Notes: a model not told the origin generated them from the letters alone. 64,000 bases of DNA from Arenimonas oryziterrae DSM 21050 = YC6267 (GCF_000420545.1 NZ_ATVD01000002.1:124001-188000), one strand, 5' to 3'. Positions 1 to 9,106 are shown, counted from the stretch's first letter. Numbers and translations are program-made.

Positions 1-145
1 ACAGCACCAGGGTCTTGATCAGACGCTCGCGCGCCTCCTCGACCTCGATGCTGAAGATGCCCAGATGCGACTGCAGCAAGCCCAGAAGGCTCGCCACCAG
101 GCGTTGCAGCGGACCGGGCGCCGGCTTGGCGGGCGCGTCAGTCAC
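1..145 (-). CDS. YqjE-family (phage holin superfamily) membrane protein, N-terminal part only
   Basis: The reading frame starts at a GTG at 145 and runs off the left edge, so only the first 48 residues are visible. They contain a short Ala/Pro-rich start followed by LQRLVASLLGLLQSHLGIF and an acidic helix with EVEEARERL, the usual beginning of YqjE/DUF1469 proteins, small inner-membrane proteins with two later transmembrane helices. The gene follows a DUF883/YqjD-type gene by 30 bases on the same strand, the same pairing as E. coli yqjD-yqjE. The assignment rests on the N-terminus and context. The catalytic or membrane part is outside the window. Confidence 0.6.
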   Translation of the reverse strand, partial: MTDAPAKPAPGPLQRLVASLLGLLQSHLGIFSIEVEEARERLIKTLVL

Positions 146-175
146 GGGAAACCTGCGCTGATTTCAAGACCGGGC

Positions 176-487
176 TCAGCGGCGCGAAACCAGCATGCCC
201 ACCAGGAAACCGACGCCGACAGCGACGCCGATCGACTGCCACGGATTCTCGTGCACGTATTCGTCGGTGGCCTTGGCGGCGACCTTGGCCTTGTTGGCGA
301 CCAGCTGCTCGGTTTCGATGAGCTTGGCCTTGACGTTCTGCAGATTCGACGCGATGCGCTCGCGCAATTCGCGCGCCATCTCGCCGCCCTCGCTGGCGAC
401 ATCCTTGATCATGGCTTCCGTATCGGCCAGCACATCCTGCAGGTCGGCCATCAGCTCTTCCTGGTCGGCTCTCGTTGCCTTTGCCAT
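176..487 (-). CDS. DUF883 family (ElaB/YqjD-like) ribosome-associated inner-membrane protein
   Basis: A 103-residue protein. An amphipathic, charged helical region (residues 1-80, repeated Ala/Glu/Lys) is followed by YVHENPWQSIGVAVGVGF and a single C-terminal transmembrane helix ending in two arginines. This is the signature of the DUF883 family (ElaB, YqjD, YgaM), tail-anchored proteins that in E. coli bind ribosomes in stationary phase. The ATG at 487 is chosen because GAGGAGT lies 8 bases upstream. Longer in-frame starts have no ribosome binding site. It is probably co-transcribed with the YqjE-like gene downstream. Family assignment is firm, but the role in this organism is inferred from E. 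coli. Confidence 0.85.
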   Translation of the reverse strand: MAKATRADQEELMADLQDVLADTEAMIKDVASEGGEMARELRERIASNLQNVKAKLIETEQLVANKAKVAAKATDEYVHENPWQSIGVAVGVGFLVGMLVSRR

Positions 488-693
488 TTCAATACTCCTC
501 GGGGGTGGTGATTGACGATGCTCGCCGGGCGAGTGGGACCAGTATAGGTCCCGAGCCCGCCGGCCATGCAACCTGGATATGAAGCGTCGGACTTCCTTGC
601 ACTATGCCCGCCAAGATCATGCGCCCGCCTCACGACAGCGGTTTTACCGTCGCAGATTGCACGGCGATTCAAAACCCGTCGCGACTATCCCAA

Positions 694-716
694 CCGGCGC
701 TAAACGCAGGCGCCGG
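694..716 (-). terminator. Weak hairpin downstream of sad
   Basis: CCGGCGC (694-700) and GCGCCGG (710-716) form a perfect 7-bp stem with a 9-nt loop, just after the stop codon of the minus-strand semialdehyde dehydrogenase gene. There is no strong U-run after it in that direction, so it may end the polyamine operon only inefficiently. Nothing else was recognised in the gene-free stretch 488-723 apart from the promoter side of the DUF883 gene. Confidence 0.35.
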
Positions 717-723
717 AAATCAC

Positions 724-2085
724 TCAATCGACGTAGACGGTTTTGATGTTCATGAACTCGTGGATGCCGTGCTCGGCCAACTCACGACCGAAACCAGAAG
801 CCTTGGTACCTCCAAACGGCAAACGCACGTCACTGCGGACGATCGCGTTGACGAAGCAGGCGCCGGCACGCAGCTGCCGGGCGACGGCTTCGCCGCGCGC
901 CTTGTCGGTCGTCCACACGCTCGCGCCCAGGCCAAAGCTGGTGTCGTTGGCCACGCGCACGGCCTCGGCATCGTCGCGGACACGCAGGATACTCGCGACC
1001 GGACCGAACAGTTCCTCGCTGTAGGCCGGCATGCCCGGCTGGACGAAGTCGAGAATCGACGCCGGATAATGCGAGGCGCCCTGCCCCGGCGCGCAGCCAA
1101 GCAGGGGCTTGGCGCCGGCGGCGATGCTCTTGCTCACCTGGCCATGCAGCTCGTCGCGCAGGTCGGCACGCACCATCGGGGCGAGCGTGGTCGCGGCGTC
1201 GTTCGGGTCACCGACCTGCAGCTTGCGGCTGGCTTCGACGAAACGTTGCACGAAGGCGTCGGCGATCTTCTCGGTAACGATGAAGCGCTTGGCCGCGATG
1301 CAGGTCTGGCCGGCATTGCCGAAGCGCGAGCTGACCGCCATCGGCACGGTTTTGTCGAGGTCGGCATCGTCGAGCACGACGAAAGGATCGCTGCCGCCGA
1401 GCTCAAGCACGCATTTCTTGAGGTTCTGGCCGGCGGTCGAAGCGACCGAGCGCCCCGCCTTATCGCTGCCGGTCAAGGTGACGGCATGCACGCGCGGGTC
1501 GGCGATGACCTTGGCCGCCATGGCATTGTCGATATGCAGTACGCCGAGCACGCCCTCGGGAATGCCCGCACGCTGCACCATCTCGGCGATGACGTCGGCG
1601 CAACGCGGCACGTTGGTCGCATGCTTGAGCAAGGCGACGTTGCCGGCCATCAGGCCCGGCACCAGGAAGCGGAATACCTGCCAGATTGGGAAATTCCACG
1701 GCATGACCGCGAATACGCAGCCCAGCGGCTCGTAGGTGACGTAGCTGCGCACGGCCTCGGTCTTGATCGGCTGGTCGGCCAGGTAGTCGGCCGCGTGGGC
1801 GGCATAGTAGTCGCAGGCGCCGGCGCATTTCTCGACTTCGGCAAGCGCTTCGCGACGAAGCTTGCCCATCTCGGCGGACATGATGCCGGCGATGCGCTCG
1901 CGGTGTTCGCGCAACTGCGCGCCGACCTTGACCACGAAGGCGCCGCGCTCGGCCAACGGCAGCGCCGACCAGGCCGGAAACGCCGTCTGCGAACGGGCAA
2001 GAATGACCTCGACCGCCGCCGCGTCGATGTAGTCGTAGCGATAGTCGACCTGCCCGGTCCAGGGATTGGTGATTTCAACTGTCAT
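724..2085 (-). CDS. sad: NAD-dependent succinate-semialdehyde dehydrogenase (Sad/YneI type)
   Basis: A 453-residue aldehyde dehydrogenase, the length of E. coli Sad/YneI rather than GabD. It shows the NAD-binding segment MPWNFPIWQ (128-136), the general base Glu228 in LELGG, and the catalytic Cys262 in GNAGQTC, 34 residues apart as in the family. It would oxidise succinate semialdehyde to succinate at the end of GABA breakdown. The gene lies 12 bases after potI, with GAGGG before its ATG, and closes the polyamine operon. No separate PuuC-type dehydrogenase for gamma-glutamyl-aminobutyraldehyde is present in the locus, so this enzyme could also act there. That second role is inference. Confidence 0.88.
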   Translation of the reverse strand: MTVEITNPWTGQVDYRYDYIDAAAVEVILARSQTAFPAWSALPLAERGAFVVKVGAQLREHRERIAGIMSAEMGKLRREALAEVEKCAGACDYYAAHAADYLADQPIKTEAVRSYVTYEPLGCVFAVMPWNFPIWQVFRFLVPGLMAGNVALLKHATNVPRCADVIAEMVQRAGIPEGVLGVLHIDNAMAAKVIADPRVHAVTLTGSDKAGRSVASTAGQNLKKCVLELGGSDPFVVLDDADLDKTVPMAVSSRFGNAGQTCIAAKRFIVTEKIADAFVQRFVEASRKLQVGDPNDAATTLAPMVRADLRDELHGQVSKSIAAGAKPLLGCAPGQGASHYPASILDFVQPGMPAYSEELFGPVASILRVRDDAEAVRVANDTSFGLGASVWTTDKARGEAVARQLRAGACFVNAIVRSDVRLPFGGTKASGFGRELAEHGIHEFMNIKTVYVD

Positions 2086-2097
2086 GACACCCTCGCT

Positions 2098-2940
2098 TCA
2101 GCCGTTCTGCACGGCCAATTGCATATCGCGCTGGCGGCGCTTTTCTTCCCGGTAGGACACCCACCAGCCGATCATCGCCGCCGTGGACACCACCAGCACG
2201 AGCAAGCTGGCCAGTGCATTGATCTTGGGATTCAGGCCCAGACGCACGGAGGAGAAGATCTTCATCGGCAAGGTCGTCGCATCCGGGCCGGCCACGAAGC
2301 TGGATATCACGACATCATCCAACGACAGCGTGAAGGCCAGCAGCCAGCCCGACATCAGCGCGGGCATGATGATCGGCAGGGTGATCACGAAAAACACCTT
2401 GACGCGGTTCGCACCCAGGTCCATCGCCGCCTCTTCCAGCGACTTGTCCAGCTCCGCCAGGCGCGAGGACACCACCACGGTCACGAAGGCCATGGTGAAA
2501 GTGACGTGCGCGATCCAGATCGAGACCATGCCCTTGGGCGAGAGCCCGAACGGTGCGAACAAGGTCACGAACATCAGCAGCAGGGACAGGCCGGTGACCA
2601 CTTCCGGCATCACCAGCGGCGCGGTGATCAGGGCGCCGAACAGGGTCTTGCCGCGGAAGGGTTTGAACCGCGTCATCACCATCGCCGCCAGCGTGCCCAG
2701 CACCACGGCGGCCGTCGCCGACAGGAACGCGATCTTCAGGCTAACCCACGCCGCGCGCAGCATCGAGTCGTCGTCGAACAGCGCGCTGTACCACTTCAGC
2801 GAGAAGCCGGTCCAGGTCGAGCCCAGGCGCGATTCGTTGAACGAGAAAACGATCAGCAACAGGATCGGCAGGTACAGGAAGGCATAGCCCAGTCCCAGCA
2901 CCACCCGTCCGCCCCAGTTCGCAGGCTGGCCCTTGCTCAT
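2098..2940 (-). CDS. potI: Putrescine ABC transporter permease PotI/SpuH
   Basis: A 280-residue inner-membrane permease with about six hydrophobic helices and the EAA loop, seen as EEAAMDLGANRVKVFFVITL, which contacts the ATPase. Size, the N-terminal YAFLYLPILLLIVFSFN and the loop match the PotI/SpuH half of the putrescine importer. It overlaps potH by 4 bases, so the two permease halves are translationally coupled. Gene order potF-potG-potH-potI supports polyamine rather than sugar or iron transport. Specificity is set by the binding protein and is inferred from context. Confidence 0.9.
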   Translation of the reverse strand: MSKGQPANWGGRVVLGLGYAFLYLPILLLIVFSFNESRLGSTWTGFSLKWYSALFDDDSMLRAAWVSLKIAFLSATAAVVLGTLAAMVMTRFKPFRGKTLFGALITAPLVMPEVVTGLSLLLMFVTLFAPFGLSPKGMVSIWIAHVTFTMAFVTVVVSSRLAELDKSLEEAAMDLGANRVKVFFVITLPIIMPALMSGWLLAFTLSLDDVVISSFVAGPDATTLPMKIFSSVRLGLNPKINALASLLVLVVSTAAMIGWWVSYREEKRRQRDMQLAVQNG

Positions 2941-3851
2941 GTCAGGCGACCCTCCAGCTCACGCTGCTGATAACGGTTGAACACGATGATCGGAATCAGC
3001 AGCAGGATCAGCATCACGATCGCGACCGCCGAGGCCATCGGCCAGTTGTTGGCGCTGAAGAACTCGCTCCACAGCAGACGACCGATCATCAGCGTGTCCG
3101 GTCCGCCAAGCAGCTCGGGAATCACGAATTCGCCGACCGCGGGAATCATCACCAGCATGCAACCGGCGATGATGCCGCCGCGCGACATCGGCACGGTAAT
3201 GCTCAGGAAGGCTTTCCAGGGCTTGGCGCCGAGATCGTAGGCCGCTTCCAGCAGGCGCATGTCCAGCTTCACCAGGTTCGCGTACAGCGGCAGGATCATG
3301 AACGGCAGGTACGCATAGACGATGCCGATGTACGCGGCCAGCGGCGTGTTCATGATGCGCAACGGCTCGTCGATCAGGCCGATACCGAGCAGGAACCGAT
3401 TGAGCAATCCGTTGCTTTGCAGGATGCCCATCCAGGCGTAGATGCGAATGAGGAAGGAAATCCACGAGGGCAGCACGACCAGCATCATCGCGATGTTGCG
3501 CGAGGATGGCGACATGCGCGCGATCGTGTAAGCCATCGGATAGCCGATCAGCAGGCAGAAGAAGGTCGAGACTGCGGCGATCTTTACCGAGCTCAGATAG
3601 GCCTGCACGTACTGCGCGTTGCTGACCAGCTCGAGGTAGTTGCTCAGGTTGAGCTTGAGCGTAACCGCGTCGTCGACGAATTCCAGGATTGGCGTGTACG
3701 GCGGAATCGCGATCGCCTGCGTCGCGAAAGAGATCTTCAGCACGATGAAGAACGGAATCGCGAAGAAGACCAGCATCCACACGTACGGCACCGAGATCAC
3801 GCCCCAGCGCGGCCCGGGCAGCCATCGTTTCAGCGCGCGCAGGGCGCTCAT
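2937..3851 (-). CDS. potH: Putrescine ABC transporter permease PotH/SpuG
   Basis: A 304-residue inner-membrane permease. The first transmembrane helix follows an Arg/Pro-rich N-terminus. The EAA loop reads LLEAAYDLGAKPWKAFLSIT, and the segment GEFVIPELLGG is typical of PotB/PotH proteins. It pairs with PotI to form the membrane channel. It overlaps both neighbours by 4 bases (potG stop/potH start and potH stop/potI start), so this is a tight operon with coupled translation. Assignment to the putrescine system follows from the adjacent PotF-like binding protein and the catabolic genes upstream. Confidence 0.9.
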   Translation of the reverse strand: MSALRALKRWLPGPRWGVISVPYVWMLVFFAIPFFIVLKISFATQAIAIPPYTPILEFVDDAVTLKLNLSNYLELVSNAQYVQAYLSSVKIAAVSTFFCLLIGYPMAYTIARMSPSSRNIAMMLVVLPSWISFLIRIYAWMGILQSNGLLNRFLLGIGLIDEPLRIMNTPLAAYIGIVYAYLPFMILPLYANLVKLDMRLLEAAYDLGAKPWKAFLSITVPMSRGGIIAGCMLVMIPAVGEFVIPELLGGPDTLMIGRLLWSEFFSANNWPMASAVAIVMLILLLIPIIVFNRYQQRELEGRLT

Positions 3852-4996
3852 GCGGTCAGCACCACGCCGGCGTTCTCGCCCCAGGACACCCAGACCTGGT
3901 CGTTCCAGGTGAAGGATTCGCTCGCCCAGCGCTTGCGATTGGCGAAGTTGGCCATGAGTTTGTAGCCGCTCGGCAGGCGCAGGTGGTAGACCGAATGGCT
4001 ACCGTAATAGGCGATGTCCTCGATGATGCCCTGCGCCTTGTTGTGCGGCTGATCGGGCTCTTCGCGGCTGATGGTGACTTTCTCGGGGCGGACCGCGAAC
4101 GCGACCTCCTGCCCTTCGAAGCCGCTGATGCCGTGGCCGATGTGGATCAAGTCCTGCAGCATCGGCGAACGGATGGTGACGTAGTCGGCTTCGTCGTTCT
4201 CGACCTTGCCTTCGATGACATTGAGCGAGCCGATGAACTCCGCCGCGAACCGGCTGGTCGGCTGCTCGTAGATCTCGTCGGGCGTGCCGACTTGTCGGAT
4301 GCGACCGGCGTCCATGAGCGCGATGCGATGCGCCATCGTCATCGCCTCTTCCTGGTCGTGGGTGACCATCACACAGGTCACGCCGAGTTTTTCGATGATG
4401 TTCACCAGCTCCAGCTGCATCTGCGAGCGCAGCTTCTTGTCGAGTGCACCCATCGGCTCGTCGAGCAGCAACAGCTTCGGGCTCTTGGCCAGCGACCGCG
4501 CCAGCGCCACGCGCTGCTGCTGGCCGCCGGACAACTGGTGCGGCTTGCGCTTGGCATACTTGCCCATCTGCACGATGCCGAGCATTTCTTCGACGCGCCG
4601 GGCGATCGCTTCCTTGCCGTGACCGTCCTGCTTGAGTCCGAACGCGATGTTCTGTTCGACCGTCATGTGCGGGAACAAAGCGTAGGACTGGAACATCATG
4701 TTGATCGGGCGATCGTAGGGCGCGAGGTCGTTGAGCACCTGGCCGTCGAGCTCGATCTTGCCCGAGGTCGGCCGTTCGAAGCCCGCCAGGCACCGCAGCA
4801 GGGTCGACTTGCCGCAACCCGAGCCGCCCAGCAGGGCGAAAATCTCACCCTTGCGGATCGACAAGCTGACATCGTCGACAGCCACGAAACCGTCGAACTC
4901 CTTGCGGACTTCGACGATGCGGACGTAGTTCTGGTCGCCCAGTTTTTCCGTCCGTGCGGACGGATCGGACGGCGGCGTGGCGGTCTGCGAAACCAT
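3848..4996 (-). CDS. potG: Putrescine ABC transporter ATP-binding protein PotG/SpuF
   Basis: A 382-residue ABC ATPase. Walker A is GGSGCGKST (57-65). The signature LSGGQQQRVALARS, Walker B LLLLDEPMGALD and the switch His in VMVTHDQEEA are all intact, and a C-terminal TOBE-type regulatory domain follows. It energises uptake through PotHI. The ATG at 4996 is preferred because AGGAG lies 8 bases upstream. An in-frame TTG 30 bases earlier sits right against an intercistronic hairpin and has no ribosome site. The downstream permease genes overlap its end by 4 bases. Confidence 0.92.
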   Translation of the reverse strand: MVSQTATPPSDPSARTEKLGDQNYVRIVEVRKEFDGFVAVDDVSLSIRKGEIFALLGGSGCGKSTLLRCLAGFERPTSGKIELDGQVLNDLAPYDRPINMMFQSYALFPHMTVEQNIAFGLKQDGHGKEAIARRVEEMLGIVQMGKYAKRKPHQLSGGQQQRVALARSLAKSPKLLLLDEPMGALDKKLRSQMQLELVNIIEKLGVTCVMVTHDQEEAMTMAHRIALMDAGRIRQVGTPDEIYEQPTSRFAAEFIGSLNVIEGKVENDEADYVTIRSPMLQDLIHIGHGISGFEGQEVAFAVRPEKVTISREEPDQPHNKAQGIIEDIAYYGSHSVYHLRLPSGYKLMANFANRKRWASESFTWNDQVWVSWGENAGVVLTA

Positions 4997-5026
4997 GGGC
5001 GCTCCTGCAATGGATTCCGAAAGCAA

Positions 5027-5049
5027 GCGGGGCCGGTTACCGGCCCCGC
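5027..5049 (-). promoter_or_regulatory. Intercistronic hairpin between potF and potG
   Basis: A perfect G+C-rich inverted repeat: GCGGGGCCGGT at 5027-5037 mirrors ACCGGCCCCGC at 5039-5049. In RNA this gives about a 10-bp stem with a 3-nt loop. It lies 10 bases after the potF stop and about 30 bases before the potG start. On the minus strand it is followed by TTGCTTT, only a weak U-tract. Such a hairpin could protect the potF message or end part of the transcripts, giving more binding protein than transporter. The structure is seen; the effect is inferred. Confidence 0.6.
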
Positions 5050-5059
5050 CCCGTGTCGC

Positions 5060-6202
5060 TTACCGGCTCTTGAGCGCGGTCCAGACCTCGGTGTACTTCT
5101 TGCTCACTTCCGGCGGCAGCACCGCGAGACCGAACAGCTTGGTATCGATGGTTTCCTTGCTCGGCGTGATCATCGGGTCCTCGGTGATCGACTTGTCGAC
5201 CAGGGACTGCGACGCGGCGTTCGCGTTCGGATAGGACACGTAGTTGGAAATCTCGGCGATGATTTCCGGGCGCATCAGGAAGTTGATGAACTTGTGCGCA
5301 TTGCCCGGATGCTTGGCCGACTTGGGGATGGCCAGCATGTCGAACCACATCGCCGCGCCTTCCTTGGGAATGCTGTAGCCGATGTGCACGCCGTTCTTGG
5401 CCTCTTCCGCGCGCGCCTTGGCCTGGATGATGTCACCCGACCAGCCGACCACCAGGCAGGCGTTGCCGCTGGCCAGGGCTTCGATGTATTCGGAGGAATG
5501 GAAGTTGGAGATCGAGGGACGGATCGCCTCCAGCGCGGCAGCGGCCTTGTCGATGACCGCGGGATCGAAGCTGTTCGGCGGCTGGCCGATCGCGTGCAGG
5601 GTCGAGGGAATGATTTCCGAACCGGCGTCGAGGAAGGTCACGCCGCAGCTCTTGAGCTTGGCCAGGTTCTCGGGCTTGAACACCAGGTCCCAGCTGTTGA
5701 CGACGTCGGTGGTGCCGAAGGCCGCCTTGATCTTGTCGATGTTGTAGCCGATGCCGGTCGTGCCCCAAAGATAGGGGACGGCGTAGGCATTGTCGGGATC
5801 AACGTCGGTGAGCTTGGCCATCAGGCCCGCATCCATGTTGCCCCAGTTGCTGAGCTGGCTGCGATCGAGTTTCTGGTAGGCGCCGGCCTTGATCTGGCGA
5901 CCCAGGAACGAAGACGAAGGCACCACGATGTCGTAGCCGGTGTCGCCGGCGAGGATCTTGGACTCCAGCGTTTCATTGCTGTCCATCTCGTCGTAGGTGA
6001 CCTTGATGCCGGTCTCGGCCTCGAACTTGGCGATGGTCTCGGGCGCGATGTAGTCCGACCAGTTGTAGACGTTGAGCACCTTCTCCTCTTCGGCGACGGC
6101 CGGACCGGCGCCGGGCTTGGGCGCATCAGCACTGGGTGCCGAGTTGTTGCAGGCGGCGAGCATCACGCCGGCGATCATCAAACCCATCAAGTGCCGTTTC
6201 AT
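5060..6202 (-). CDS. potF: Putrescine-binding periplasmic lipoprotein PotF/SpuD
   Basis: A 380-residue solute-binding protein of the PotD/PotF family. The signal peptide ends in a lipobox, LAAC with Cys18, followed by an Asn/Ser/Ala/Pro linker, so the protein is probably anchored as a lipoprotein in the periplasm. The motif YNWSDYI after the linker carries the Trp-Ser-Asp ligands of PotF-type proteins, and MDSNETLESKIL follows as expected. The ATG at 6202 has GGAGG 8 bases upstream. The longer frame adds residues unlike a signal peptide. It delivers putrescine, or another polyamine, to PotGHI. The exact ligand cannot be decided from sequence. Confidence 0.9.
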   Translation of the reverse strand: MKRHLMGLMIAGVMLAACNNSAPSADAPKPGAGPAVAEEEKVLNVYNWSDYIAPETIAKFEAETGIKVTYDEMDSNETLESKILAGDTGYDIVVPSSSFLGRQIKAGAYQKLDRSQLSNWGNMDAGLMAKLTDVDPDNAYAVPYLWGTTGIGYNIDKIKAAFGTTDVVNSWDLVFKPENLAKLKSCGVTFLDAGSEIIPSTLHAIGQPPNSFDPAVIDKAAAALEAIRPSISNFHSSEYIEALASGNACLVVGWSGDIIQAKARAEEAKNGVHIGYSIPKEGAAMWFDMLAIPKSAKHPGNAHKFINFLMRPEIIAEISNYVSYPNANAASQSLVDKSITEDPMITPSKETIDTKLFGLAVLPPEVSKKYTEVWTALKSR

Positions 6203-6317
6203 CGCTGAATCCTCCAAGGAAGGGAATCGGACTGGAAAACTTTCTTCGGGTCCGCCGGAACGCGGCGGCAAGACACCCCGGCAAAGATACTCCGATGCCG
6301 GGAAATGTCAGCTGGCC

Positions 6318-7694
6318 TCAGCGACCCGTCGCCATGCCGAGCTCGCGCGCGGTCAGGTCGAGGGCCTTCCAGGCTTTTTCCGCCATCTCGTCGATCTGCG
6401 CCTTGCTGATGACCAGCGGCGGCGAGAGCAACATCGAATCGTAGGTCGCACGCAGGATCAGCCCCTGGTTCAAGGCATGGTCGCGGCAGGTGACGCCGAC
6501 CTTGCCCCGGTCCTCGAAGTTCGTGCGCGCCGGTTTGGCCGGCACCAGCTCCAGCGCGCCGACCATGCCGACGATGCGCGCCTCGCCCACGAGCGGATGC
6601 TCGCCGAGCTGTGCCCATTTTTTCGCCAGGTACGGGGCAGTGTCGTTCTTGCACGTCTCGACGATTTTTTCGTCCTGCAGGATGCGGATATTTTCCAGCG
6701 CCACCGCCGCGCAGACCGGGTGGCCGGAATAGGTGTAGCCGTGCGCGAGCTCGCCGCCTTTTTCCTTGAGCACGCCGGCAACGCGATCGTTGAACATTAC
6801 CGCGCCGATTGGGATGTAGCCCGAACTCAGGCCCTTGGCGATCGGCATGATGTCGGCCTGGAAGCCGAAATACTGCTGGCCGAACCACTCGCCAGTGCGG
6901 CCGAAGCCACAAATCACTTCGTCGGCGATCAGCAGCACGTCGTATTTGCGGCAGATGCGCTCGATTTCCGGCCAGTAGCTCATCGGCGGAATCCATACGC
7001 CGATCGCGCCCATGATCGGTTCGCCGATGAAGGCGGCGACGCGCTCCGGTCCGAGTTCGAGGATCTTGTCTTCCAGACGCCGCGCCGCGACCAGACCGTA
7101 TTCCTCCGGCGACAGATCTCCGCCATCGCTGAACCAAAACGGCGGATCGATGTGGTGGATATCGGGAATCGGCAGCCCGCCCTGCTTGTGCATGCCCTTC
7201 ATGCCGCCCAGGCTGGCGCCGGCCACCGTGGAGCCGTGATACCCGTTATGCCGGCCGATGATGATGTTCTTCATTGGCTGGTCCTGCACGGCCCAGAAAT
7301 GCCGGACCAGGCGCAGGATGGTGTCGTTGGCTTCAGAGCCGGAATTGGTGAAGAACGCGTGGTTCAGATCGCCCGGCGTCAGCTCGGCGAGCTTGGCCGA
7401 GAGCTGCACCGTCGGCTCGGTCGTGCAGCTGAAGAAGCTATTGTAGTAGGCCAGCTGCTCCATCTGCTTCGCCGCGACCGCGCCCAGTTCCTTGCGGCCA
7501 TAACCGACGTTCACGCACCACAGACCCGCGAAAGCGTCGAGCAACTGGTTGCCCTCGGCATCCCAGACGTAGACGCCCTCGCCCTTGGTCAGGATGCGCG
7601 TGCCTTTCTTGGCCAGTGCGGCGTTGTCGTTGAACGGATGCAGGTGATGCGCGGCATCGAGCTGTTGCAGGGTCTGGCGGTGGTGCAGGTCCAT
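6318..7694 (-). CDS. spuC: Putrescine-pyruvate (class III) aminotransferase SpuC
   Basis: A 458-residue PLP-dependent class III aminotransferase. Asp258 in IADEV holds the cofactor ring nitrogen and Lys287 in MPIAKGLSSGY forms the Schiff base. FFTNSGSEANDT and TYSGHPV are further family motifs. The start LHPFNDNAALAKKGTRI and overall pattern match Pseudomonas SpuC, which transaminates putrescine with pyruvate. Members of this group also accept GABA. Its place between puuA and the transporter genes is the spuABC-D order. The ATG at 7694 has GGAG before it. The 115-base gap to potF holds G+C-rich inverted repeats and may contain a separate promoter or an attenuating structure. Confidence 0.87.
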   Translation of the reverse strand: MDLHHRQTLQQLDAAHHLHPFNDNAALAKKGTRILTKGEGVYVWDAEGNQLLDAFAGLWCVNVGYGRKELGAVAAKQMEQLAYYNSFFSCTTEPTVQLSAKLAELTPGDLNHAFFTNSGSEANDTILRLVRHFWAVQDQPMKNIIIGRHNGYHGSTVAGASLGGMKGMHKQGGLPIPDIHHIDPPFWFSDGGDLSPEEYGLVAARRLEDKILELGPERVAAFIGEPIMGAIGVWIPPMSYWPEIERICRKYDVLLIADEVICGFGRTGEWFGQQYFGFQADIMPIAKGLSSGYIPIGAVMFNDRVAGVLKEKGGELAHGYTYSGHPVCAAVALENIRILQDEKIVETCKNDTAPYLAKKWAQLGEHPLVGEARIVGMVGALELVPAKPARTNFEDRGKVGVTCRDHALNQGLILRATYDSMLLSPPLVISKAQIDEMAEKAWKALDLTARELGMATGR

Positions 7695-7717
7695 GGGATC
7701 TCCGGCGAAGTCGGGGG

Positions 7718-9106
7718 TCAGACGTTGAGCAGCAGGAACTCGCGCTCCCACGAACTGATGACCCGGAAATAAGTCTGGTATTCCTTTTGCTTGACTGCGA
7801 TGAAGGCGCGCACGAAGCGATCGCCGATCAATCCGCGCAAGGGCGCGCAGGCGTCGAGCATGCGCAGCGATTCTTCCAGCGAGCGCGGCAGCTGGTAGCC
7901 GATGTCCTGCGCGCTGCCGGCAACCGGTTCGGTCGGCAGCAGTTTTTCCTGGATACCCAGATAGCCGCAGGCCAGGGTCGCGGCCATGGCGAGATACGGA
8001 TTGGCGTCAGAACCGGCGAAGCGGCTTTCCACACGCGTGTTCTCGATGTCGTCCATCGGCACGCGCAGGCCGCAGGTGCGGTTGTCAAAGCCCCACTGCA
8101 CATTGATCGGCGCGACCTCGCCCATCGCCAAGCGGCGATAGGAATTGACGTTGGGCGCGAAGAACGGCATCGCCATCGGCACGTACTTCTGCAGGCCACC
8201 CAGGTAGTGCTGGAACAGCTTGCTGTGCTCGCCGGCTTTCTTGCCCGCAAACAGGTTCTTGCCGGATTTGGCGTCCACCATGCTCTGGTGGATATGCATC
8301 GAGCTGCCCGGCTCGTTTTCCATGGGCTTGGCCAGGAAGGTCGCGTAGATGCCGTGGCGCAAGGCCGCCTCACGCATCGTGCGCTTGAACAGGAACACCT
8401 GGTCGGCACGCGACATCGGATCGGCATGCTGGAAATTGACTTCCAGCTGCGCCGCGCCCGACTCGTGGATCAGGGTGTCGACGTCGAGCTCCATCGCCTC
8501 GGCGTAGTCGTACATCATGTCCAGGATCGGATCGAATTCGTTAACGGCGTCGATCGAATAGGACTGCCGCGCCGTTTCCGGCCGGCCGGACCGGCCCGCC
8601 GGCGGCTGCAACGGGAAATCGGGATCGGTGTTCTTCTGGACGAGGAAGAATTCCAGCTCCGGCGCGACGATGGGCTTGAGGCCCATCTCGTCGTACAGGG
8701 AAAGCATGTGCCGCAGCACGCTGCGCGGCGCCAGTTCGTGCGGCTTGCCGTCGCGCGTATAGCAGTCGTGGATGATCTGCGCGGTCGGATCGCTGGCCCA
8801 GGGCACCATGCGCACGGTTTCCGGGTCCGGACGCAGATACATGTCCGAATCGGAGGGAGACACCAGTTCGTAGTATTCGTCGGGATAGTCGCCGGTCACC
8901 GTGGTGACGAAAATGCCCTCAGGCAGGCGCGTGCCGTAGTCGTGCGAGAACTTCGCCGCCGGGATGATCTTGCCGCGCGCGTTGCCGGTGATGTCGGGCA
9001 CCAGGCACTCGACCTCGGTGATGCGCCGGTCCTTGAGCCAGCGCAGCAGCGAACTTTCCTGCGCCTGCGGGCTACTGTCCTTGGACGATGTCTTTTTCTT
9101 GGCCAT
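7718..9106 (-). CDS. puuA: Glutamate-putrescine ligase (glutamine synthetase family), PuuA/SpuB
   Basis: A 462-residue glutamine-synthetase-like enzyme that joins glutamate to putrescine or another polyamine using ATP, the first step of the gamma-glutamylation pathway. Visible family motifs are APELEFFLV (metal site), SSMHIHQSM (ATP/substrate loop) and NRTCGLRVP, followed by ESRFAGSDANPYLA. The N-terminal Lys/Ser tail is variable. It follows puuD by only 3 bases, so the two are surely co-transcribed. A second, divergent homologue lies at 10092-11468. Which polyamine each prefers cannot be told from sequence. Confidence 0.9.
   Translation of the reverse strand: MAKKKTSSKDSSPQAQESSLLRWLKDRRITEVECLVPDITGNARGKIIPAAKFSHDYGTRLPEGIFVTTVTGDYPDEYYELVSPSDSDMYLRPDPETVRMVPWASDPTAQIIHDCYTRDGKPHELAPRSVLRHMLSLYDEMGLKPIVAPELEFFLVQKNTDPDFPLQPPAGRSGRPETARQSYSIDAVNEFDPILDMMYDYAEAMELDVDTLIHESGAAQLEVNFQHADPMSRADQVFLFKRTMREAALRHGIYATFLAKPMENEPGSSMHIHQSMVDAKSGKNLFAGKKAGEHSKLFQHYLGGLQKYVPMAMPFFAPNVNSYRRLAMGEVAPINVQWGFDNRTCGLRVPMDDIENTRVESRFAGSDANPYLAMAATLACGYLGIQEKLLPTEPVAGSAQDIGYQLPRSLEESLRMLDACAPLRGLIGDRFVRAFIAVKQKEYQTYFRVISSWEREFLLLNV

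Noticed and set aside
604-2970. A 788-residue open frame on the plus strand opposite sad and potI
   Set aside because: It is antisense to two well-supported genes, is rich in His/Arg/Gln with no domain, and is the usual by-product of high-G+C third positions.
3983-6208. A 741-residue plus-strand frame opposite potG and potF
   Set aside because: Antisense shadow with no recognisable domain. The same holds for long frames at 6072-7772, 7787-9859, 30729-33380 and 45953-47983.
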